Below are positions 9,609 to 17,753 of a DNA stretch of 64,000 bases, in pieces. The translations under genes were made by a program, and so were the position numbers. The notes under the pieces are model-generated. The model was not told where the DNA came from. It worked only from the letters and a program-made list of their open reading frames with translations, and ran no database searches. Positions within the stretch are counted from its first letter, which is position 1; every line of letters begins with the position of its first letter. The stretch is taken from contig PAND01000004.1 in assembly GCA_002707525.1 (NCBI GenBank), forward strand, positions 35,746 through 99,745, read 5' to 3'. The stretch is from Flavobacteriales bacterium. GTDB lineage: Bacteria; Bacteroidota; Bacteroidia; Flavobacteriales; Schleiferiaceae.

Positions 9609-10142
9609 ATGAGCACTATTAAACATCCCAAGGATAGTCTGACCGTAATGACACAAATTGTCATGCCCAATGACACCAACCAGATGAACAACCTTTTTGG
9701 AGGCCAACTTCTGAGCTGGATGGATCGTTGTTGTGCAATCGCTGCTCACCGTCATTGTAAACGTCAAGTGGTGACCTCAACTATAAATAATGTTGCCTTT
9801 AAAAACGCCATTCCACATGGAGCTATAGTAACCATTGAGGCCAAAGTAAGCCGAGCTTTTTCGTCTTCAATGGAGATTATTGCGGATGTTTTTTTAGAAG
9901 AACAGCGCCCCAATGGATCGCGTGTAAAGGCCAATGAGGGGATCTTTACTTTCGTTGCAGTGGATCAATTAGGGAATCCAATCAATGTCCCAAAGATCGA
10001 GCCGGAGACAGATCTTGAAAAGGAACGTTTTGCTTCTGCACTGCGCAGGAGGCAATTAGCATTGATAATCGCAGGAAAAATGGAGCCAGAAGAGGCAACC
10101 GAACTTAAGGCATTGTTCTATCCTGAAGAATCTCAGCAATAG
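9609..10142 (+). CDS. Acyl-CoA thioesterase (hotdog fold)
   Basis: 177 aa. Hydrolyses acyl-CoA to free acid and CoA in the cytoplasm; the chain-length preference is unknown. It has the cytosolic acyl-CoA hydrolase signature: IVMPNDTNQMNNLFGGQLLSW with the following Asp, then the hotdog strand IPHGAIVTIEAKVSRAF. Length fits the YciA/BFIT-like single-domain group. The 3' end overlaps the convergent glycosyltransferase gene by 38 bp, tail to tail, so the last 12 codons of each are encoded on opposite strands. Confidence 0.9.
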   Translation: MSTIKHPKDSLTVMTQIVMPNDTNQMNNLFGGQLLSWMDRCCAIAAHRHCKRQVVTSTINNVAFKNAIPHGAIVTIEAKVSRAFSSSMEIIADVFLEEQRPNGSRVKANEGIFTFVAVDQLGNPINVPKIEPETDLEKERFASALRRRQLALIIAGKMEPEEATELKALFYPEESQQ

Positions 10143-11043
10143 CCTTTTGGATTTCTTTGGTATCTAATCGCAATATTGGATTAGCCGCATAAAACGGTAC
10201 TTTACCGTGTTTACTTCGTGGCGTAGGCGCCTGTGTAACCACACATCGTTGATTTGCCCTTGCAGGCCATGGTCCAAACCCTAAAGATGGATGAGTTGCT
10301 CCCCAAAGGCTAATTAAGGGCACTCCCATTAGTGCAGCAGCATGCATAAACCCAGTATCTCCGCTAATCACCAACTGTGCCTCTTGAATAATAGCCATTC
10401 CCTCTTTTACAGAGGTATGGGTTGCATCTATACATTCCGGAAAAGTCAACATGATTTCAAGTGCTGTTTGCTGATCATCGGGTCCCCCTAAAAGCACCAC
10501 CTGATGCTGAGGTAACCTGCTAATAATCTCAAGCCATTGCTGCTTTGCTAACCGTTTCCCCAATTTAGTGCCGCCAATTACTAACACTATCTTAGCTATC
10601 CATTGGGCTTGGCCTTTTATTTTAAATTTTATTTCTCTTGTTTTAGGGGCAATACCTGCCGCTTTTGCATAACGCTCAACCACAGGAGCAAGAGCATAAC
10701 GACTTTTCTTGGTTGCAATCAAAAGTGCCCTGCGCACATAAGGCTTTTGATAGGTGTCCGAAGGAATTCTTAGTTTTTTAGTGAATCTTTTTGATTGTGC
10801 GGTGCCTTGTAAGTCAATGATCCGGTCAAAACCATGAGTTGATCCGTGAAAGATCTCTTCTGAAGATTCCTCCCAACACAATACCTGATCTACTCCGTTC
10901 AATAGAAGCGCAGTGGACATAAAACGACTCTTTACCAAAAAGGTAATATGATGTCCTGCCTCTTTTAATTCGCGTATTACCGGCGCAGTAAGTAAAATAT
11001 CACCTATAGAGGAGAACCTAATAACAAGGAGTTTCTGCTTCAT
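10105..11043 (-). CDS. Glycosyltransferase family 9, heptosyltransferase-like
   Basis: 312 aa. A GT-B fold enzyme related to ADP-heptose:LPS heptosyltransferases, likely adding a core sugar to lipopolysaccharide at the inner face of the inner membrane. Evidence is the N-terminal LVIRFSSIGDILLTAPVIREL, the middle IDLQGTAQSKRF, and the C-terminal nucleotide-sugar region VISGDTGFMHAAALMGVPLISLWGATHP. Its start codon overlaps the stop of the upstream DUF6427-like gene by 4 bp (ATGA), so the two form a unit. The exact sugar cannot be inferred. Confidence 0.88.
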   Translation of the reverse strand: MKQKLLVIRFSSIGDILLTAPVIRELKEAGHHITFLVKSRFMSTALLLNGVDQVLCWEESSEEIFHGSTHGFDRIIDLQGTAQSKRFTKKLRIPSDTYQKPYVRRALLIATKKSRYALAPVVERYAKAAGIAPKTREIKFKIKGQAQWIAKIVLVIGGTKLGKRLAKQQWLEIISRLPQHQVVLLGGPDDQQTALEIMLTFPECIDATHTSVKEGMAIIQEAQLVISGDTGFMHAAALMGVPLISLWGATHPSLGFGPWPARANQRCVVTQAPTPRSKHGKVPFYAANPILRLDTKEIQKAIAEILQDRTMP

Positions 11044-11921
11044 ATAGGGAGTGTAACGCCGAATAAAAGTAAACAGCTGTAAATAACAATAATAAGTGCT
11101 ATCCCCTCAATGTACCACCTTGGTTTAGAATAATACAGCGCATTGGAAACTTGAAAGCTTAGACCTAGCATAGCTATTGCTGTTGCCATAGTCCCTACTC
11201 CAAACCACGCGCCTAAAGCACCTAAAAGAAATAGGAACAAGGACAATAACGAACGCCTTTTGTTTGTTTGATTTGCCTTTCTATAGGAATATACCACTTG
11301 ATGAAGGGTTAAAATAAAAAGCAAACCCAAAGGGAGCCAAATATGGATATTGGTAGGATAATCCGTAACCCACTCAAAGGTAATATTCATCAATCCGTTT
11401 GTGCTAAGAAGGTAAGCAATCAATAAAGGGAAAAGGAAACCAATCAACCATTGTAGTACATACAGCGGTCTCCAAGTAACTATTCGTAGCAGAATCAAAA
11501 GGGAACAAATTCCAAAAAAATAGCCATTACCAGAGCTGAAAATCAGCACTAAAGCTGATATACTCGCATGGTTTAGCAACCAAACCGCATTCTTTTTTAT
11601 CCTAAAGTTTTCTGAAAACTGCCATTGAATTTCTAGAAGAAAAGACCAAATCAAAAGTTCATACCCCTCATGAGTTGCGGACCATAAAAGTGTGAAGACG
11701 GCAAATACAAAATACCTAAAATTGGTGCTCTTATAGGCCCAGCGTTCCCTAAACATAATATTGGTGAGGCTTCCTAGAACCAGGAATAAAACCAAGAACA
11801 GCACAACTTCCAAGGGAGATTGATTTCTAGCAAATCCTATAGCAATCACCACCGCTATGGCGGTAAGTGATAGCTTAATCCAAGAATAACTATCAATCTT
11901 TCGAAATTGGCGAATGAGCAT
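11040..11921 (-). CDS. DUF6427-like polytopic membrane protein
   Basis: 293 aa with about eight hydrophobic helices and almost no hydrophilic domain. The size, topology and position, next to a small DUF6341-like gene and a glycosyltransferase, match the DUF6427 family of Flavobacteriales (recognition by pattern, no search done). Function unknown; a role in envelope or surface polysaccharide is only a guess from the GT9 neighbour, whose start it overlaps by 4 bp. Start is the ATG at 11921, only 42 bp from the divergent small gene. Confidence 0.65.
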   Translation of the reverse strand: MLIRQFRKIDSYSWIKLSLTAIAVVIAIGFARNQSPLEVVLFLVLFLVLGSLTNIMFRERWAYKSTNFRYFVFAVFTLLWSATHEGYELLIWSFLLEIQWQFSENFRIKKNAVWLLNHASISALVLIFSSGNGYFFGICSLLILLRIVTWRPLYVLQWLIGFLFPLLIAYLLSTNGLMNITFEWVTDYPTNIHIWLPLGLLFILTLHQVVYSYRKANQTNKRRSLLSLFLFLLGALGAWFGVGTMATAIAMLGLSFQVSNALYYSKPRWYIEGIALIIVIYSCLLLFGVTLPI

Positions 11922-11963
11922 TGCTTTTTCTGTATTATTTTAGCGCTTTCAAACGCTCATGCT

Positions 11964-12131
11964 ATGTTAAGAAATTTCTTTGAAGGCTTAGGGGATTTAT
12001 TCCAAGCAACTTTTAAAATACTTCCATTTGCTGGTGATACGGTTAATAGAATATTTATGCTAGTCATTGCAGGCGGATTGCTATACTGGGTGCTTCAAAT
12101 GCGAAAGCACAAATCAAATGGTGAAGCGTAA
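11964..12131 (+). CDS. Small DUF6341-like membrane protein
   Basis: 55 aa. MLRNFFEGLGDLF is followed by a mostly uncharged stretch and one transmembrane helix (about residues 29-46, IFMLVIAGGLLYWVLQM), ending in a basic tail. In flavobacteria a protein of this form is commonly found beside DUF6427 (family knowledge, moderate recall). I chose the ATG at 11964; a longer reading from 11907 would overlap the divergent gene. A terminator follows directly. Function unknown. Confidence 0.7.
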   Translation: MLRNFFEGLGDLFQATFKILPFAGDTVNRIFMLVIAGGLLYWVLQMRKHKSNGEA

Positions 12132-12150
12132 TTAAAAAATATGACTTACA

Positions 12151-12176
12151 AAAGCCCCGGCACAAGCCGGGGCTTT
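12151..12176. terminator. Bidirectional terminator between DUF6341-like gene and purD
   Basis: Perfect 11-bp stem AAAGCCCCGGC / GCCGGGGCTTT with the 4-nt loop ACAA, followed by a T-run on the plus strand and a shorter T-run on the minus strand. It lies between convergent genes. Confidence 0.9.
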
Positions 12177-12213
12177 TTGTTGTTACCACATTGCCTTGAA
12201 TCCGAACTTGAAC

Positions 12214-13485
12214 TTAGAGGTCAAAACCAATATCCTTGCGATAGTTCATGCCCTCAAAACTTACCTCATTTAAGGCAGCATAACTCTTGGACAAGGCGTC
12301 TTCTTTATCTACACCGAAGCTGGTAAATGCCATCACTCTGCCACCTGAGGTAATCACCTCATTACTAAGCTTCGTTCCTGCATGATATACAGTTGTGTGC
12401 TGAAAATCACGCAATCCATTGATGGCCTTGCCTTTTTCATAAGAGCCCGGATATCCTCCGCTCACTGCCATTACTGTAGCCGCAGTTTGAGGGTTTACTT
12501 CAACCTCTATTTCGCCAATAGTACCCTTATTCATGGCAATAAATAAATCAATAATATCTGTTTGCAGACGAGGAATAACCACTTCTGTTTCTGGGTCACC
12601 CAAACGCACATTGTATTCAATTACCTTGGGACCTCTGTTCGTGTTAATTAAACCAAAGAACACAAAACCTTGATAGGGTAAATTATCTTTTACTAATCCT
12701 TGAATAGTTGGCTCAATTATTTCTTTAATGGTACGTTTTCGCAGGGTATCGTCAAAGAACGGTACCGGGCTAACAGCACCCATACCGCCTGTATTTAATC
12801 CCGTATCACCTTCACCAATTCTTTTGTAATCTTTTGCTTCAGGTAACAAAGCATAACCTCCGCGACCGTCCGCCAAAGCAAAAATGCTGAATTCTATTCC
12901 CGCCAAGAATTCTTCTATAACGACGCGAGTTGAAGCATCTCCAAATTTAGCGTCAACAAGCATGTTTTTAAGTTCGGCTTTTGCTTCATTAAGGTCTTCA
13001 ATAATGAGCACACCTTTACCCGCTGCTAAACCATCTGCCTTTAAAACATAAGGTGGATTTAGGGTTTCTAAAAAGGCCTGACCCTGCTCTAGGGTGTCTT
13101 TAGTAAATGTTTCATAAGCTGCCGTAGGGATGTTATGACGAATCATGAACTTCTTTGCAAAATCTTTAGAGCCCTCTAACTCTGCAGCTGCTTTACGAGG
13201 CCCAACAACAATGAGATTTGTTAGTGATGGGTTGGCTTTTAGCCCATCGTGAAGTCCAGAAACTAGTGGCGCTTCCGGCCCAATGACAACAATATCTATG
13301 GCATTCGATTTTACAAAAGTACCAACCTCAACAGCGTCCTCTATATTCAAATTCACATTTTCACCCAATGCTGCGGTACCGGCATTTCCCGGAGCGATAT
13401 ATAACTTTTCACAACGATTACTCTGTGAAATTTTATGCGATAACGCATGCTCCCGTCCACCTGAGCCTAATACCAATACATTCAT
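12214..13485 (-). CDS. purD: Phosphoribosylamine-glycine ligase
   Basis: 423 aa. Second step of de novo purine synthesis: joins glycine to phosphoribosylamine with ATP. The N domain has VLVLGSGGREHALSHK. The ATP-grasp core has LKADGLAAGKGVLI, EEFLAGIEFSIFAL and YNVRLGDPETEV. Start is the ATG at 13485 (MNVLVLGSGG); seven extra upstream codons in the same frame are unlikely. The length is normal. It is a stand-alone gene with its own promoter box. Confidence 0.96.
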   Translation of the reverse strand: MNVLVLGSGGREHALSHKISQSNRCEKLYIAPGNAGTAALGENVNLNIEDAVEVGTFVKSNAIDIVVIGPEAPLVSGLHDGLKANPSLTNLIVVGPRKAAAELEGSKDFAKKFMIRHNIPTAAYETFTKDTLEQGQAFLETLNPPYVLKADGLAAGKGVLIIEDLNEAKAELKNMLVDAKFGDASTRVVIEEFLAGIEFSIFALADGRGGYALLPEAKDYKRIGEGDTGLNTGGMGAVSPVPFFDDTLRKRTIKEIIEPTIQGLVKDNLPYQGFVFFGLINTNRGPKVIEYNVRLGDPETEVVIPRLQTDIIDLFIAMNKGTIGEIEVEVNPQTAATVMAVSGGYPGSYEKGKAINGLRDFQHTTVYHAGTKLSNEVITSGGRVMAFTSFGVDKEDALSKSYAALNEVSFEGMNYRKDIGFDL

Positions 13486-13503
13486 TCTATAGAGATTTGG
13501 CGG

Positions 13504-13511
13504 CAAAAATA
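13504..13511 (-). promoter_or_regulatory. Promoter -7 box for purD
   Basis: The minus strand reads TATTTTTG, matching TAnnTTTG, 18 bp before the purD ATG. A TTTA sits 19 bp further upstream where the -33 element would be. Confidence 0.45.
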
Positions 13512-13546
13512 ACCAGAAATAATGGGTTTATAAAGACCTCAAACAA

Positions 13547-14509
13547 TTAAGACTCTCTATAATAAAGCCAAGAGGCAAACTCTTTCAATGGAGTCAATTT
13601 TTCCTCCTTAACACTCACCTTGGATAATGCCTCAAGGGATAGATGATAATAACGACTTATTTCTTCTTGAGCGTAAGAATCAACCGCTAATATTTTATAC
13701 AGTTCTTGGAAACTATGAACCTTATCCTCATTAGGGGCCATGGAACTATAGCTCTCAAATTCAATACCTTGCTCTTTAGCTCTTCGCTTGGCCTCAATCC
13801 AAAGTAAGGTCTTTTTATTACTGAGTATGTCTCCTCCAACTTGCTTGCCGAATTTTTCAGGATCACCATAAACATCAAGGTAATCGTCCTTAATCTGAAA
13901 AGAGGTTCCTAAAAGCATTGCAAATTGGTACAATGCATCCGAATCGTCTTTGGAAGCGCCGCCTACTAGTGCGCCAATCTTCATTGCACAACCCAACAAA
14001 ACAGAAGTTTTATACTGGATCATTTGTATGTACGCGGAGGAAGCCACATCATCCATGGTCTCAAAATCAATATCCATTTGCTGACCTTCACAAACCTGAA
14101 GAGCCGTCTTAGAAAATGTATTTAAAACCTCTGGTAAAATTGCGGAATCACATTTGGCGATATACTGGTATGCTTTTACCAGCATTCCGTCTCCAGATAA
14201 AATCCCTACGTTTTCATTCCACTTCGTGTGAACAGTTGTTTTTCCGCGCCGTAATGGAGCGGCATCCATGATATCATCATGAATGAGGGAAAAATTATGG
14301 AAAAGCTCTACAGCCAAGGCTTGAGGCATTGCTTTAACCGCATCACCATAAATGCCTGCGCCCATTAATGAGAGGATAGGTCGTAAACGTTTTCCACCCA
14401 ATTGCAGAATATAATGCATGGGATCATACAACATCTCCGGCGTAGTTCCCAAATTCAATTGATCTACTTCCGCTTGAAAGAGCGCTTGTAGGGTAGCGAG
14501 TTGTTTCAT
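13547..14509 (-). CDS. Polyprenyl (farnesyl/geranylgeranyl) diphosphate synthase
   Basis: 320 aa. Condenses isopentenyl diphosphate units into a prenyl diphosphate in the cytoplasm. The first aspartate-rich motif is in LIHDDIMDAAPLRRG and the second in IKDDYLDVYGD. The N-terminal GGKRLRP segment binds pyrophosphate. Product length is not certain from sequence; the small residues before the first motif are compatible with a C15-C20 product. It begins 1 bp after rfbA as the last gene of the secA operon. It may feed carotenoid, quinone or carrier lipid synthesis. Confidence 0.92.
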   Translation of the reverse strand: MKQLATLQALFQAEVDQLNLGTTPEMLYDPMHYILQLGGKRLRPILSLMGAGIYGDAVKAMPQALAVELFHNFSLIHDDIMDAAPLRRGKTTVHTKWNENVGILSGDGMLVKAYQYIAKCDSAILPEVLNTFSKTALQVCEGQQMDIDFETMDDVASSAYIQMIQYKTSVLLGCAMKIGALVGGASKDDSDALYQFAMLLGTSFQIKDDYLDVYGDPEKFGKQVGGDILSNKKTLLWIEAKRRAKEQGIEFESYSSMAPNEDKVHSFQELYKILAVDSYAQEEISRYYHLSLEALSKVSVKEEKLTPLKEFASWLYYRES

Positions 14510-14510
14510 G

Positions 14511-15371
14511 TTATTTGAGCAATTTCAAGAGATACTTTCCATAGCCACTCTTGATTAGCGGCTGGGCAATTTGCTTGAGTTCGTTTGAACTTATAAATCC
14601 TTGTTCAAAAGCTATTTCTTCAATACATCCTACTTTCAATCCTTGACGTTCCTCAATGACCTCAACAAATTGACCGGCTTGTTGAAGACTTGCAAAAGTT
14701 CCAGTATCCAACCAAGCGGTTCCTCGGTCCAATACTCCTACTTCAAGCTCTCCCCATTCAAGGTACTTTTTATTGACATCTGTAATTTCTAGCTCTCCCC
14801 TTGGAGAAGGCTTTAAATTCTTTGCAATATTCACGACTCGATTGTCGTAGAAATATAATCCAGGTACAGCATAATCACTTTTAGGTAGTTCAGGCTTCTC
14901 TTCTATTGAAAGCGCTTTCATATGCTCATCAAACTCTACAACACCATAACGCTCTGGATCACTTACCCTGTAAGCGAAAACCACACCACCTTTGGGGTTT
15001 TTGCTTGCCTTAAGGACATTCACCATAGAGGAGCCGTAGAATATATTGTCGCCTAAAATTAAGGCTACGCTGTCGTCACCAATAAATTCTTCCCCTAGTA
15101 TGAAAGCCTGTGCTAGACCTTCAGGGTTTTCTTGGATGGCATATTGAAATGTACAACCCAGACGGCTGCCATCCCCTAGTAGCTTTTCAAATAGAGGAGC
15201 ATCGTGCGGGGTGGTAATAATCAATATTTCACTTATGCCTGCTTGCATCAATGTGCTAAGCGGGTAATAAATCATGGGTTTATCATATACAGGCATCAAT
15301 TGCTTGCTCACTGCCAAGGTCAATGGATGCAATCTAGTGCCGGATCCCCCGGCGAGAATAATTCCCTTCAT
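14511..15371 (-). CDS. rfbA: Glucose-1-phosphate thymidylyltransferase
   Basis: 286 aa. Makes dTDP-glucose from glucose-1-phosphate and dTTP, the first step toward dTDP-rhamnose and other deoxysugars. The family signature is plain: [26 protein letters not shown] at the N terminus, then LGDNIFYG and the product-loop segment [11 protein letters not shown]. It is normal length. The rest of the rfb/rml set is not nearby; the gene sits between an MMPL exporter and a prenyl synthase with spacings of 3 and 1 bp. Confidence 0.95.
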   Translation of the reverse strand: MKGIILAGGSGTRLHPLTLAVSKQLMPVYDKPMIYYPLSTLMQAGISEILIITTPHDAPLFEKLLGDGSRLGCTFQYAIQENPEGLAQAFILGEEFIGDDSVALILGDNIFYGSSMVNVLKASKNPKGGVVFAYRVSDPERYGVVEFDEHMKALSIEEKPELPKSDYAVPGLYFYDNRVVNIAKNLKPSPRGELEITDVNKKYLEWGELEVGVLDRGTAWLDTGTFASLQQAGQFVEVIEERQGLKVGCIEEIAFEQGFISSNELKQIAQPLIKSGYGKYLLKLLK

Positions 15372-15374
15372 GGT

Positions 15375-17750
15375 TTAATCGTTTTCTGTGTCGGGTTCAC
15401 TATCAACTTCTGAATCATAGATATCAAGAATATTATCACTCAAGTCACTTTTACCCAACCAATTGTCTATGGTAAGCAGAAATGAAGGTAGTAATATTAA
15501 GTTGCTCAACATGGCAACAAGCAACGTAATAGACGTCAAAAGTCCCAATGCCTGCGTTCCTCCAAATCCAGAAGTCATGAAAACAGAAAAACCACAGAAC
15601 AACACTATTGATGTATAGAACATACTTAGACCTGTCTCCACAATGGAACTCTTAACCGCCCATTTTATATTCCAATTATTAGCCTTTAATTCCTGCTTGT
15701 ACTTGGCCAAAAAGTGTAAACTATCGTCCACGGAGATCCCAAAGGCAATGCTAAAGACTAATATGGTTGACGGCTTCAATGGGATACCAAAATATCCCAT
15801 AATCCCGGCTGTAAATAGCATTGGGATTAAATTCGGAATCAAGCTTACTATAACCATTCTCCAGCTCATAAACAGTAAGGCCATAATTATGGAAATTGCG
15901 GCAATCGCAATACTAAGAGAAAGAATCAAGTTGTTAATCAGATAAGTCGTTGAACGAATAAACTTAATTGAGGCTCCCGTTATAATCACATCAAATCGAT
16001 TATCTGGGAAAACGGTCGAAACCATTTGGTTCACCCTTGCCGTCAAATCTCGCATCTCTGGTGTCCCTAGATCAGCCATTTGCACTGTAATTCTTGCCTT
16101 CTGACCATTAGGAGTAACCATGGAACTTGCAAGTCCGGTTTCATCTTTCGCATTCCGGGGCATATATGTTAACAACCACTGCTGTTCGCTTCGCGTGGGG
16201 AGTTCATATAAGTCTGGATTACCAAACATGACTCCTTGTTTTGCGAATTTTACCGCGTCTACCAATGAAACCGCACGACTTAATTCGGGTAAAGTAGCCA
16301 GAGAGTCTTGCAGCTGTTCAATACGCCTTAGTGTACTTAATTTTTCCACACCACCTTCACGCTTAGTGTCAATGATGATATCCATCGGTATCACTCCCCC
16401 AAACTTGCTTTCAAAATATTTGACGTCTTTGTAAATGTCTAATTCCTTATTAAAGTCTGCGGTTAAATTCCCTGCAGTTTCAATTTTAGTAACGCCATAG
16501 ATACTCAAACCAACAATTGCGAGGGTAATCCCGTACACTAAGCCCCGTTTTTTCTCTGCAGTTTGGTCCAAGAAATCCAAGAACCCTACTAGCCACCCAA
16601 TGTCAAAATGGCTCATATGCCGCTCCTTTGGTGGTCTAGCATAGGCATAAAAAATTGGGATTACAATCATGGAAATGACAAAAACCACCATGATACTTAA
16701 GGAGCTTACTAATCCAAATTCTTCTAAACTCTGACTATTAGTTAGCATGAATGCCCCAAACCCAAGAGCAGTAGTAGTATTTGTTATCAATGCGATGTAC
16801 CCGACCTTTTTAATGACGTTTTCAATAGCCAACATCTTATTGCCGTGCTTCTTATATTCTTGATGGTATTTATTAATTAAATAAATGCAATTAGGTACGC
16901 CTATGACAATTATTAGAGGCGGAATCAATGAACTTAATATAGTGATACCATGACCACACATAGCCATTATACCGAGAGAGAAAATCACACCAATGAAGAC
17001 CACTAGAAACGAAATAATAGTGGCTCTAATGCTCTTTAGGAATAGAAAGAAAATCACTATGGTCACCAATAAGGTAAGTCCTATGGTTCTATAAATTTCT
17101 TTTTCAAGGTTGCTTGCATTCGAAATTCTGAGCCACGGTAAACCACTCATATACAAGTTACGACCGGTGGCTTCTTCCCAAGCTTGGATATGCTTCTTTG
17201 CAGTTTCTACTACACTCACGATGCGTTTATTGTACAAGCGCGTTTCGTCAATGCGAATAATCATCATATAAGTGTCGCCCTGATAAAGGCCGCCCTTATA
17301 AAAAGGCCATGATTTCACCTTAGCTTCTAGGGCAATCTCTTGTTCGCCATTTGAGGGAAGCGCATCAAACAGTACGAATGGTTTTAATTTTTCCGTGACT
17401 GTATCCACTTCAAGACCGTAAGCCTCTGTTAAACTCTGAACATTAGTAATTCCGTCCACTAATTTCAGACTATCCACTAGACCCAACCATTCCTCAAGAT
17501 GCTCACGTTTGAAGAAATCCGGATCCTCCATTGCAATAACTATGGTATTGGATGCTTGACCAAATTCTTCTACAAGCATGTTGTACTCAATGCTCACAGA
17601 ATCCGTTTCCGGCATGAGCTTCGCAAATTCATAGCTTGATTCAACCTTACTACCCATGTAACCCATGAATAAAGTACAAAGTCCCAAGAGGACCAGCCAA
17701 GCAAGCTTATTCTTGAGAATCAGTTTTGTGACAGTGTTCCAGAACATCAA
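15375..17750 (-). CDS. MMPL/RND-superfamily exporter
   Basis: 791 aa. An inner-membrane transporter with the two-fold RND layout: one N-terminal helix, a periplasmic loop of about 170 residues, five or six helices with a sterol-sensing-like bundle, and then the same again. The segment SIAFGISVDDSLHFLAKYK in the second half is typical of the MMPL/Patched-like group. No membrane-fusion or TolC partner is adjacent, unlike drug efflux RND systems, so a lipid or hydrophobic cargo is more likely (inference). It starts 3 bp after secA. The cargo is unknown. Confidence 0.88.
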   Translation of the reverse strand: MMFWNTVTKLILKNKLAWLVLLGLCTLFMGYMGSKVESSYEFAKLMPETDSVSIEYNMLVEEFGQASNTIVIAMEDPDFFKREHLEEWLGLVDSLKLVDGITNVQSLTEAYGLEVDTVTEKLKPFVLFDALPSNGEQEIALEAKVKSWPFYKGGLYQGDTYMMIIRIDETRLYNKRIVSVVETAKKHIQAWEEATGRNLYMSGLPWLRISNASNLEKEIYRTIGLTLLVTIVIFFLFLKSIRATIISFLVVFIGVIFSLGIMAMCGHGITILSSLIPPLIIVIGVPNCIYLINKYHQEYKKHGNKMLAIENVIKKVGYIALITNTTTALGFGAFMLTNSQSLEEFGLVSSLSIMVVFVISMIVIPIFYAYARPPKERHMSHFDIGWLVGFLDFLDQTAEKKRGLVYGITLAIVGLSIYGVTKIETAGNLTADFNKELDIYKDVKYFESKFGGVIPMDIIIDTKREGGVEKLSTLRRIEQLQDSLATLPELSRAVSLVDAVKFAKQGVMFGNPDLYELPTRSEQQWLLTYMPRNAKDETGLASSMVTPNGQKARITVQMADLGTPEMRDLTARVNQMVSTVFPDNRFDVIITGASIKFIRSTTYLINNLILSLSIAIAAISIIMALLFMSWRMVIVSLIPNLIPMLFTAGIMGYFGIPLKPSTILVFSIAFGISVDDSLHFLAKYKQELKANNWNIKWAVKSSIVETGLSMFYTSIVLFCGFSVFMTSGFGGTQALGLLTSITLLVAMLSNLILLPSFLLTIDNWLGKSDLSDNILDIYDSEVDSEPDTEND

Positions 17751-17753
17751 TTA

